Shown in pieces: positions 1 to 6,785 of a stretch of DNA of 10,672 nt. The notes under the pieces were generated by a model, which did not search any database, was not told the origin of the DNA, and was given only the letters and a program-made list of their open reading frames with translations. Position numbers and translations under genes: made by a program. Numbering within the stretch: the stretch's first letter is position 1; each line of letters starts with the position of its first letter. Source of the DNA: UBA1351 sp964627665. Its GTDB lineage: Bacteria > Bacillota > Clostridia > Lachnospirales > Vallitaleaceae. The DNA is taken from NCBI GenBank assembly GCA_964627665.1, contig CAZVKG010000097.1, positions 1 to 10,672 on the forward strand, read 5' to 3'.

Positions 1-904
1 CGATTCCTCCACCCATTGTGTAGGGCAACTCACTGTTAAGCAAAGCTTTATGGAAGGGCAATCCTTTTCGATCAAGACAACCGGCTTTTCCCAACTGTTC
101 TTCAAGCGCTTTTTCATCCACTCGAATGCCCATTGACGACAGTTCAAATGAACGTTCTAATATGGGATACCAAAAGATAATATCGCCGTTTAACGACCAA
201 TCATCATAATCCGGTGCACGCCCATCATGTATTTCTCCGGAACGGAGTAGATCACCAATCTCCATTAAAAATATCGCTTTATATTCCTGTGCCGCCAGAT
301 CTTCGCGCTCTTTTGGCGTGCTGTTCGGATAACGGTCTTCAAGCTCTTGTGTGGTAATAAAAGTAATTTCATTCGGGAGAAAAGATTCAACCGAAGGATA
401 TTGCTCTGTGATAAAGTTTTCAGTATCTTTAAATACTTGATAGATGTTCTTCACTGTATCTCGTAAGGTTTTCTGTGTCCGTTGTTCCGGCAATATCACT
501 TTTTCCCAGTCCCATTGGTCGACGTATATCGAATGTAGATTATCGACATCTTCATCACGACGAATCGCATTCATATCCGTATACAAACCTTCATCAACTT
601 CGAATTCATATGTTTTCAATGCCATCCGTTTCCATTTCGCCAAAGAGTGGACAATCTCAACACGTCCATTATTAATGGATTTCATCTCAAAGGACACCGG
701 TCGTTCTATCCCATTCAAGTTATCATTCATGCCCGTCTCCGGAAGAATAAATAAAGGCGCTGAGACACGTGATAGGTTTAAATATTTTGCCAATGTCTGC
801 TCAAAATAATCTTTGATTTGTTTGATTGCCTTCTCGGTTTCTTTTACACTTAATGATGCATTATACCCGTCCGGCAAAATGAGGTTTTCCAATAAGTTTT
901 TCAT
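1..904 (-). CDS. asnA: Aspartate--ammonia ligase (asparagine synthetase A), 3' end cut by window edge
   Basis: Makes asparagine from aspartate, ATP and free ammonium in the cytoplasm; it belongs to the class II aminoacyl-tRNA-synthetase-like fold, unlike glutamine-dependent AsnB. I translated 301 residues before the window ends. They match AsnA throughout: HSLAKWKR (86-93), GLYTDMNAIRRDE (106-118), HSIYVDQWDWEKV (124-136), RAPDYDDW (229-236), ELSSMGIRVD (254-263) and the start of the TMGGGIG motif (296-301). E. coli AsnA has about 330 residues, so roughly 30-40 are missing beyond the edge. Start: the ATG at 904 lies 12 bases from AGGAAAGG (917-924), while an in-frame GTG at 908-910 lies 6 bases from it. 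The true start could therefore be two codons upstream. The gene follows the chemoreceptor gene by 33 bases with no terminator, so co-transcription is likely. No T-box leader is present. Confidence 0.96.
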   Translation of the reverse strand, partial: MKNLLENLILPDGYNASLSVKETEKAIKQIKDYFEQTLAKYLNLSRVSAPLFILPETGMNDNLNGIERPVSFEMKSINNGRVEIVHSLAKWKRMALKTYEFEVDEGLYTDMNAIRRDEDVDNLHSIYVDQWDWEKVILPEQRTQKTLRDTVKNIYQVFKDTENFITEQYPSVESFLPNEITFITTQELEDRYPNSTPKEREDLAAQEYKAIFLMEIGDLLRSGEIHDGRAPDYDDWSLNGDIIFWYPILERSFELSSMGIRVDEKALEEQLGKAGCLDRKGLPFHKALLNSELPYTMGGGI

Positions 905-937
905 TTTCACTTGTTACCTTTCCTACAAGGGTTGCAA

Positions 938-2941
938 TTAAATGGTAAATCGTTTAATCAGCTCCATTAGACTTTGAGCCATTTCAGCTAACTCCGTACT
1001 TGCATTGGATATTTCTTCTGCTGAAGCGGTCTGTTCTTCAATTGAGGCTGAAACTTCTTGTGTTGATGCAGCATTTTCTTCTGCTGAAGCAGATAAATTC
1101 TCAATATTAATTAAGACGTCGTCTCTACTTTTCTCCATAATCTTACTTGCTTCGCTCAGAAGATGAACAAGCTCATCAGATTTTAGGGTACCGTCTGCTA
1201 TCTTGTTAAAAGCGACTCGTGTCATCTCAACATTTTTTTCTTGTTCTTGTGCTATTTCTGTTGATTCGTTGACTTTCTCTACCGCTTTAATCGAATTATC
1301 CTTTAACTGTTTTAGCATTAAATCAATCGTATTTGTTGTACTCCTAGATTGTTCCGCTAATTGTCGAATCTCATCAGCAACAACTGCAAAACCACGTCCA
1401 TGTTCGCCTGCCCGTGCTGCTTCAATCGATGCATTTAAGGCTAGCAAATTCGTTTGGTCTGCAATAGCTGTAATTAAACTACTCGCTTCACTAATTTTAT
1501 CCGAACTCTCATTTGTATTGAGAATGCTTTGATGAACAACATCAGATACTGCTGAATTCCTCTGTGTTGTCGTTGCCAAAGCTTGGATCAGTGTTAATCC
1601 TTCTTTTACGCTATGACTAATCTCTTTTGAAATGTTTAGAAGATCTTCATTTCTTGTATGATTATGTTTGATTTCTTCACTTAACTTTGCTAGAGAATTA
1701 GATGCATCTAAAGTATGTTCCGCTTGTTCTGTGGCGCCATTTGCAATTTCTCCTACGGTTTGAGCCACTTCTTCGGATGCAGTCGCTGATTGCTCTGACG
1801 TCGCTGTTAATTCTTCTGAAGTTGCCGACACCTGACTTGCCGAATCATTGACATTAACCAGGAGGTCTCTAACACTTTCTGACATTGTCATCAATGCATG
1901 TGTCATTAATCCGATTTCATCGTTTCGACGAAGTATCGCCGCAAACTGTTGCCGGTCTATTTCTGTAAAATCCAATTTTTCTTGACGTTGTACAATTTCT
2001 GTCAACTGTACAATTGGCTGAGCAATTCTCTTGCCCGTCACCCATGTTAATATAAGCCCCAAGAAAATCATAACGACGACGACAACCGTCAATATTAGAA
2101 TTAAATCATTTACACTTTCAAGGACTTCATCTGAATCCGCAGTGTTAACCAAAATCCAGTTGGTTCCTTCAATAGGTATATAGGCACTATATAAATCTTT
2201 TCCACCAAATCGATATTTTCCAACACCACTTTGTTGGTTCAAAATGTTCTGAAATTCATTCGCTAAGGGTTGTAAACTCGGATCATTTGATGCTTCATTA
2301 ATCGGATCAAATTGATTCATTACATAATCACGATTACGGTGTGCAACCACTATACCTTTTTGATTAATAATATAGGCATAACCATTTTCTCCATATCCGA
2401 TTTCATCTGTGATTTCGAAGAGCGCATTCCCATCTCTTCGAGCAATAAGTGCTCCAACAATCTCTCCATTTTGTTCAATAGGAACAGCAAACATAAGCAC
2501 AGCAGAATTAGTCACTCGGCTAATCAAAACATCCGAAACATTTTTTTGGCCACTTAATGCTTTTTGAATATACTCCCTATCTGACAAGTCAGCTTCGGTA
2601 TCACCAAGAATGTATGTGGAAATTCCATCTAATCCGACAATTCCAAAATCTAAGTACCCTAGCCTCTCAACATCATCTTGCAAAACGGATTTTTGTGTAG
2701 CAAAATCCATTGACTGAACCGTTTGCCTCTCCGCTACTTCTTGAAGCACTCTCAGATGCGCATCAACGCTATCCGCAACTTCGTTTGAACCTGCTGCACT
2801 TAGGCTTTCTAATGCAGTTTCTACTTCAAGAATCATTGCACGACGACTCATCCAAATAGATAAACCACCAATGAGGACACTAATAATAATAAAAAACATT
2901 CCAAAACTGAGTACAATCTTTCTTGTAATACCACTTTTCAT
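938..2941 (-). CDS. Methyl-accepting chemotaxis protein with extracellular dCache-type sensor
   Basis: Membrane chemoreceptor that relays ligand binding to the CheA/CheW array. The 667 residues read in order: a short basic N-terminus and first membrane helix (about 9-31); an extracellular double-Cache-like sensor (about 35-275), with the Cache-typical DREYIQKAL (121-129) and GENGYAYIINQKG (184-196); a second membrane helix (about 279-302); a HAMP linker (about 303-360); and a long cytoplasmic methylation and signalling coiled coil. The conserved hairpin tip lies near 490-530 (NLLALNASIEAARAGEHGRG, then FAVVADEIRQLAEQS). Glu/Gln-rich segments around 375-395 and 612-645 are candidate methylation regions. 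There is no C-terminal NWETF-like CheR tether; it ends in KRFTI. The ligand cannot be read from sequence: I did not find the full Arg/Trp/Tyr/Asp amino-acid signature of the dCache_1AA subgroup. A perfect AGGAGG (2948-2953) sits 6 bases before the ATG. It lies between ddh (28-base gap) and asnA (33-base gap). Confidence 0.96.
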   Translation of the reverse strand: MKSGITRKIVLSFGMFFIIISVLIGGLSIWMSRRAMILEVETALESLSAAGSNEVADSVDAHLRVLQEVAERQTVQSMDFATQKSVLQDDVERLGYLDFGIVGLDGISTYILGDTEADLSDREYIQKALSGQKNVSDVLISRVTNSAVLMFAVPIEQNGEIVGALIARRDGNALFEITDEIGYGENGYAYIINQKGIVVAHRNRDYVMNQFDPINEASNDPSLQPLANEFQNILNQQSGVGKYRFGGKDLYSAYIPIEGTNWILVNTADSDEVLESVNDLILILTVVVVVMIFLGLILTWVTGKRIAQPIVQLTEIVQRQEKLDFTEIDRQQFAAILRRNDEIGLMTHALMTMSESVRDLLVNVNDSASQVSATSEELTATSEQSATASEEVAQTVGEIANGATEQAEHTLDASNSLAKLSEEIKHNHTRNEDLLNISKEISHSVKEGLTLIQALATTTQRNSAVSDVVHQSILNTNESSDKISEASSLITAIADQTNLLALNASIEAARAGEHGRGFAVVADEIRQLAEQSRSTTNTIDLMLKQLKDNSIKAVEKVNESTEIAQEQEKNVEMTRVAFNKIADGTLKSDELVHLLSEASKIMEKSRDDVLINIENLSASAEENAASTQEVSASIEEQTASAEEISNASTELAEMAQSLMELIKRFTI

Positions 2942-2969
2942 AATGTACCTCCTGTCAGATAAAGTTGGA

Positions 2970-3962
2970 TTACAGCATACGTTTTCTTAATTCCTCTGCA
3001 CTTGATGGTGATAACAATCCCGGTGCTATATCAAACACTGTTTTACAACCGGATTGTCCTTCTTCATTTAAGCGATATGCTGCTCGTGCATATGCAATAA
3101 GTACGCTTGCTGTAAATTCTGGGTTTGAATCAAGCTTCAAACTATATTCAATTACATGATTATTCTCGTTCTTAAATCCGGTTTTTCCACTGCGAATAAC
3201 AAAACCTCCATGAGGAATACCCGCATGATCTTTTTCTAATTCTTCTTCAGTAATGAAATGAACAATGGTATCATAATCCGAAAAATAATTTGGCATTTCT
3301 TTAATCTCTTTTTCGATGCGTTTTGTGTCAACACCTTCTTCCGCCACAACAAAACATTCCCGCAAGTGTTTTTCGCGTGTCGTGAACTCAGGATTACTTC
3401 CACCACGAACAGCTTCTAAGGCCTTTTCAATCGGAATGGTATACTGTTTACCGTTCTTGACACCTTCAACACGTCGAATGGCATCAGAATGACCTTGACT
3501 CACGCCTTTTCCCCAGAATGTGTATTCTTTTCCTTCCGGTAAAATGGCCTCAGCATATAAACGATTCAATGAAAACATTCCCGGATCCCAGCCCACTGAG
3601 ATGATCGCCACTTTATTTCCTTCATTTGCAGAAGCATCAACAGCAGCAAAATGTTGTGGTATATTGGCATGTGTGTCATAACTATCGACAACGTTAAATA
3701 GTTTTGCAAGTTCTGGTGTTTGTTCCGGCAAATCTTTGGCACTTCCACCACAAAGGATTGCTACATCGATATTATTTTTCATAGCAACTAATTGATCCAT
3801 TGTATAGGCTTTGCCCCCATCTGTTTGTACTTGAACACGACTTGGATCTCTCCGCGTGAAAACACCGACTAACTCCATATCTTCATTTTGTTGAAGTGCA
3901 CTTTCTACGCCACGCCCTAAATTTCCATATCCTATGATTCCAACTCTAATTCTAATTGACAT
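2970..3962 (-). CDS. ddh: meso-Diaminopimelate D-dehydrogenase
   Basis: Catalyses NADPH-dependent reductive amination of tetrahydrodipicolinate with ammonium to meso-diaminopimelate. This one-step branch bypasses the succinylase/acetylase route to lysine and peptidoglycan precursor. The 330 residues align well, from memory, with Corynebacterium glutamicum Ddh (about 320): dinucleotide motif GYGNLGRG (11-18), CGGSAKDLPEQTP (71-83), DSYDTHANIPQH (93-104), SVGWDPGMFSLNR (122-134), FWGKGVSQGHSDA (149-161), IPHGG (249-253) and LDSNPEFTAS (277-286). These include residues that contact substrate in the known enzyme (Asp in GWDPG, Trp in FWG, His in PHGG, Asn in DSNP). The ATG is preceded by AAGGAG (3972-3977) at 9 bases. 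It is the first gene of a probable ddh-mcp-asnA unit. Candidate promoters lie directly upstream. Confidence 0.97.
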   Translation of the reverse strand: MSIRIRVGIIGYGNLGRGVESALQQNEDMELVGVFTRRDPSRVQVQTDGGKAYTMDQLVAMKNNIDVAILCGGSAKDLPEQTPELAKLFNVVDSYDTHANIPQHFAAVDASANEGNKVAIISVGWDPGMFSLNRLYAEAILPEGKEYTFWGKGVSQGHSDAIRRVEGVKNGKQYTIPIEKALEAVRGGSNPEFTTREKHLRECFVVAEEGVDTKRIEKEIKEMPNYFSDYDTIVHFITEEELEKDHAGIPHGGFVIRSGKTGFKNENNHVIEYSLKLDSNPEFTASVLIAYARAAYRLNEEGQSGCKTVFDIAPGLLSPSSAEELRKRML

Positions 3963-3982
3963 AAGTGTTTACTCCTTTTCAT

Positions 3983-4011
3983 ATTATATTGTCGTTTACT
4001 TTTGTTGACAT
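3983..4011 (-). promoter_or_regulatory. Candidate sigma-A promoter P1 of ddh
   Basis: Read on the minus strand, a perfect -10 TATAAT (3983-3988) is separated by 17 bases from a 4-of-6 -35 element ATGTCA (4006-4011). Transcription would begin roughly 20 bases before the ddh ATG, leaving a very short leader that still contains the AAGGAG site. The heptamer AGTAAAC occurs twice in direct orientation, at 3994-4000 inside the spacer and at 3967-3973 over the ribosome site, 27 bases apart. This might be a regulator site, or chance in AT-rich DNA. Confidence 0.5.
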
Positions 4012-4019
4012 ACCCTTTA

Positions 4020-4048
4020 ATTATAGCAAAAAATCAGGGTTTTTCCAA
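4020..4048 (-). promoter_or_regulatory. Candidate extended -10 promoter P2 of ddh, overlapping the relQ stop
   Basis: Read on the minus strand, this has -35 TTGGAA (4043-4048, 4 of 6), a 17-base spacer, and TGCTATAAT, a perfect -10 (4020-4025) carrying the TGn extension. The -35 and spacer overlap the last codons and stop of the alarmone synthetase gene. A 5-base dyad, ACCCT (4012-4016) and AGGGT (4036-4040), flanks the -10 region. The presence of promoters here, and no convincing terminator, suggests that ddh starts its own unit but can also receive read-through. Confidence 0.5.
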
Positions 4049-4672
4049 ATTTATTTCACGATATATTTCTTGCATCTCTTCATCAACCGCTGCAAGATTA
4101 ATTGCACATCGCTGCAAACGATGGGATAAATTCTTTGAAACTTCATTTTCTTTTTTGTATTTTAATTTATGTTCTAAACTAGCCCAAAAGTCCATTGCTA
4201 TCGTTCGTAGTTGCACTTCCACACGCACCAACTCCGTTGATTCATATAAAAAAATCGGTACAGCTACGATTAAGTGCAAGCTTCGATATCCATTGTCCTT
4301 GGGCTTAGAGATATAATCCCTCTTTTTAATAAATGTAATATCATCTTGATTTAACAGAAATTTTGCAATACTATTCACATCATCTTTGTAATTACATATA
4401 ACTCGCACTCCTGCAACATCTGATAGATTATTGACGATTGAATCTATGTTGACTTCTAAACCTCGATCTCGAAGTTTCCTTACAATGCTATCCATTGACT
4501 TTAAACGGGATTCAATATGATGTATTGGATTATGATCATATTTTACTTGAAACTCTTCATCAAGTATTTCCAATTTGGTTCGGATTTCTTTTATCGCTGC
4601 TTGGTATAACTGCTGTTGAACAGCAAAACCTTTTTTTGTTTTATTAATTTCTTCTATTGGATCAAATTCCAT
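4034..4672 (-). CDS. relQ: Small alarmone synthetase, RelQ/SasB (YjbM) type
   Basis: Single-domain (p)ppGpp synthetase that transfers pyrophosphate from ATP to GDP or GTP, raising alarmone without the hydrolase or ribosome-sensing domains of long Rel enzymes. It has 212 residues, close to B. subtilis YjbM (about 211). Visible synthetase motifs: SRLKSMDSIVRKL (55-67), DVAGVRVIC (85-93), KKRDYISKPKDNGYRSLHL (116-134) and VEVQLRTIAMDFWASLEHKL (151-170). There is no HD hydrolase, TGS or ACT domain. Start: an upstream in-frame ATG at 4693 overlaps the lipid-kinase stop and has poor spacing. The ATG at 4672 has AAGGAG (4679-4684) exactly 6 bases before it, so I chose that. It lies 13 bases after the lipid-kinase stop, so co-expression is likely. 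RelP is the alternative subtype, but the C-terminal sequence and length fit RelQ better. Confidence 0.92.
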   Translation of the reverse strand: MEFDPIEEINKTKKGFAVQQQLYQAAIKEIRTKLEILDEEFQVKYDHNPIHHIESRLKSMDSIVRKLRDRGLEVNIDSIVNNLSDVAGVRVICNYKDDVNSIAKFLLNQDDITFIKKRDYISKPKDNGYRSLHLIVAVPIFLYESTELVRVEVQLRTIAMDFWASLEHKLKYKKENEVSKNLSHRLQRCAINLAAVDEEMQEIYREINLEKP

Positions 4673-4678
4673 TGTTTT

Positions 4679-4684
4679 CTCCTT
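4679..4684 (-). promoter_or_regulatory. Ribosome binding site that fixes the relQ start
   Basis: AAGGAG on the minus strand, 6 bases before the ATG at 4672. It lies inside what would be the coding sequence if the upstream ATG at 4693 were used, which argues for the shorter protein. Confidence 0.8.
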
Positions 4685-4685
4685 C

Positions 4686-5567
4686 TTACACAACTAAAAT
4701 CGTTAATGCTTTTTCTTTGATGGAAATATCAAGTCGATCACTCCAAATAATCTCACCATCAATGTTGATTGGTAACGAATCTATACTACTTATAGTCATC
4801 TTTTTGCCTTGAAATAATTGAACCTGTTTAATGTTTTCGTGTGTTCCGCGAATATACTTTGGCAATAAAAATGGCACCATTAATTTTTTAATTTTCTTAA
4901 TTACGCAAAAATCAAGATATCCATCATCAAACAGGGCTCTTGGGGATGGTTTCATTCCTCCACCATAGTATTTTGCGTTTGCTAGAGAGATGAGTAGAAT
5001 CTCTTCTTGGTCAATTTTTTGCCCATCAATTTTCACCTTAACCGGATACGCCTTCAACTTTGCTATTGTTGCCAAGACGCTAATAAGATAAGCGAGCTCC
5101 GCACTAAACATGGGTAAACGTTTGTACTTTTTAGCATTATGCACAACCTCAGCATCAAATCCCACTGAAGCTATATTAATAAAATGACGGCCATTCAAAA
5201 TACCCACATCAATTGTACGTCGATTCCCTTCACGATATTGAGTTAATAAACGTTTAGGGTCTTTAATCGATGTCATGCTTTTTATAAAATCATTACCTGA
5301 ACCACAGGGTAAAATTCCAACAACTGTGTCTTGCGAATACTTGGAAAGCATTATTCCATGAACAATTTCATTCAAGGTCCCATCTCCACCAAGTGAATAG
5401 ATGATTGTATTAGGTCCTGCGTTTTTATTTGCTAATTCAATTGCATGCCCTAAATACTGGGTTTCAAGAATTACAGGATTTTCAAATAGTTCTTGTATAT
5501 AGGGTACTAAACTCATTGCTTGACCTTTACCTGCTTTTGGATTAAGAATAAACACATATTTTTTCAT
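4686..5567 (-). CDS. Diacylglycerol kinase family lipid kinase (DgkB/YegS/BmrU-like)
   Basis: Probable ATP-dependent lipid kinase acting at the inner face of the membrane. In Gram-positives the DgkB members phosphorylate diacylglycerol to phosphatidic acid for phospholipid recycling. The 293 residues show the family's motifs in order: NPKAGKG (9-15), the nucleotide-binding GGDGTLNE (60-67), PCGSGNDF (87-94), GGGMKPSPRALFDDGYLD (202-219) and INIDGE (267-272). The length is typical of the family (about 290-310). There is no signal peptide or obvious membrane helix. The ATG directly follows the TAA of the methyltransferase gene with no base between, and its GGGA ribosome site lies in that gene's last codons; this arrangement favours translational coupling. 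The substrate could be diacylglycerol or another lipid such as phosphatidylglycerol or sphingoid base, because the family is broad. Confidence 0.93.
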   Translation of the reverse strand: MKKYVFILNPKAGKGQAMSLVPYIQELFENPVILETQYLGHAIELANKNAGPNTIIYSLGGDGTLNEIVHGIMLSKYSQDTVVGILPCGSGNDFIKSMTSIKDPKRLLTQYREGNRRTIDVGILNGRHFINIASVGFDAEVVHNAKKYKRLPMFSAELAYLISVLATIAKLKAYPVKVKIDGQKIDQEEILLISLANAKYYGGGMKPSPRALFDDGYLDFCVIKKIKKLMVPFLLPKYIRGTHENIKQVQLFQGKKMTISSIDSLPINIDGEIIWSDRLDISIKEKALTILVV

Positions 5568-6749
5568 TTATTTTCCCTTTTCAATGAATACTACTTTTAA
5601 ATAATTACCTTCCGGAAACTCCGAATGAACCAAAAAATCATCCGGTAGCGAAAACTCTTCTCGAATTCTATACGTGTATGGCGTCGTCTTGAATGCCGCT
5701 GCAACAAATCTTTGAAATTTCTTCATGTTAAACCCACTATAATTCGTCGAAGCAATAATAATTCCACCAGGGCTTGTCACTGCAATGGCATCTTGTAGCA
5801 GTTCAACGTAATTATTGGCCACACTAAAGGTTTTCTTTTTAGACCTGGCAAAGCTGGGAGGGTCTAATATAACCACATCGAACAATAACTGCTTACGTGT
5901 CGCATATTTAAAATACTTAAATACATCTTCAACGATAATCGTCTGCCTACTTGAATCAATTCCATTTATGCTAAATTGCTCTTGTGTTTTGCCTAAACTT
6001 CGATTAGCTAAATCAACACTGGTGGTCTTGGCTCCGGCTAACGCTGCAAAAACAGAAAAGGCTCCTGTATAAGAAAATGTATTTAAGACTGATTTTCCGC
6101 TTGCGTATTTATCCATCAATGTTTTTCGAACATCACGTTGATCCAAAAAAAATCCTACCATGGGACCGTCATCTAAATATGTGGCAAAATTCACCCCATT
6201 CTCCTTGACAATCAAAGGTTCCGGAGCTTTTTCTCCTAATACATAATCCTTGGTCTCTTGCATTTGTGTCGCTGATTTAAATCGTTTTTTTTCGTAGATA
6301 CCACCCACATTGGTCACTTTTTCTAAACTCTTTATAATAAACTCTTTAAACGCATAAATTCCTAAGCTATACCAAGTCACTAAATAAAAGCCATTATAAA
6401 AATCAATCGTAAGTCCACCGATTCCATCACCTTCGCCATTAAAGAGGCGATAGGCATTGGTAAGCGACTCATCAAATAGTCCTACACGCTTCTGAATTGC
6501 TGTTCGTATCTTTTCTTTAAAAAATTCAAAATGGATTGTCTCTTTGGGATTGAGGGTTAATACCCAACCATGACCTTTGTTCTGAATCCCATAATAGCCA
6601 CGAGCCACAAAATGGTCTTGTTCATCATATAGATCAATAATGGTTCCTTCTTCAATTTTTGTGTTTTGAGTCACAAAAGCCTTTTTTTCAATTAAGGGAT
6701 ATCCTTTTTTATACTTCTGTGCATACTTATTTTTAATATATATTTTCAT
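5568..6749 (-). CDS. Class I SAM-dependent rRNA methyltransferase, RlmI-like (COG1092), lacking all cysteines
   Basis: Probable RNA methyltransferase. Positions are counted from this start. It has an N-terminal PUA-like RNA-binding domain (about 1-70), a central domain with RLFNGEGDGIGGLTID (101-116), the family hallmark GFFLDQR (199-205), SAM motif I with VLNTFSYTGAFS (221-232), acidic motif SVDLANRS (244-251), and catalytic loop ILDPPSFARSK (294-304). E. coli RlmI makes 5-methylcytosine 1962 in 23S rRNA. Here the region after motif IV reads IIASTNYSG (331-339), where E. coli RlmI has a cysteine-containing motif, and I see no cysteine anywhere in the protein, so a cysteine-based m5C mechanism is doubtful. 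Start: AGGA (6758-6761) lies 8 bases before the ATG at 6749, whereas the upstream in-frame ATG at 6758 abuts it. I prefer the shorter form (393 residues). Confidence 0.88.
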   Translation of the reverse strand: MKIYIKNKYAQKYKKGYPLIEKKAFVTQNTKIEEGTIIDLYDEQDHFVARGYYGIQNKGHGWVLTLNPKETIHFEFFKEKIRTAIQKRVGLFDESLTNAYRLFNGEGDGIGGLTIDFYNGFYLVTWYSLGIYAFKEFIIKSLEKVTNVGGIYEKKRFKSATQMQETKDYVLGEKAPEPLIVKENGVNFATYLDDGPMVGFFLDQRDVRKTLMDKYASGKSVLNTFSYTGAFSVFAALAGAKTTSVDLANRSLGKTQEQFSINGIDSSRQTIIVEDVFKYFKYATRKQLLFDVVILDPPSFARSKKKTFSVANNYVELLQDAIAVTSPGGIIIASTNYSGFNMKKFQRFVAAAFKTTPYTYRIREEFSLPDDFLVHSEFPEGNYLKVVFIEKGK

Positions 6750-6785
6750 GATTTTCATCCTATTCTAAATGCATCTTAACAAATG

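Noticed and set aside
444..809. Plus-strand open frame of 121 codons
   Set aside because: It lies entirely antisense to the clearly conserved asnA reading frame; its low-complexity Ser/Arg-rich translation resembles no family I know.
1203..1532. Plus-strand open frame opposite the chemoreceptor signalling domain
   Set aside because: Antisense shadow of a strongly conserved coiled-coil region; cysteine/serine-rich translation typical of reverse-strand coding DNA.
4012..4048. Possible rho-independent terminator after the alarmone synthetase
   Set aside because: The only pairings are AAAAA/TTTTT or a 5-base ACCCT/AGGGT stem with a 19-base loop; neither is stable and no T-run follows.
4673..4693. 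Seven-codon longer N-terminus for the alarmone synthetase starting at 4693
   Set aside because: The extension contains the AAGGAG ribosome site of the downstream ATG and overlaps the lipid-kinase stop; the shorter form matches known RelQ length.
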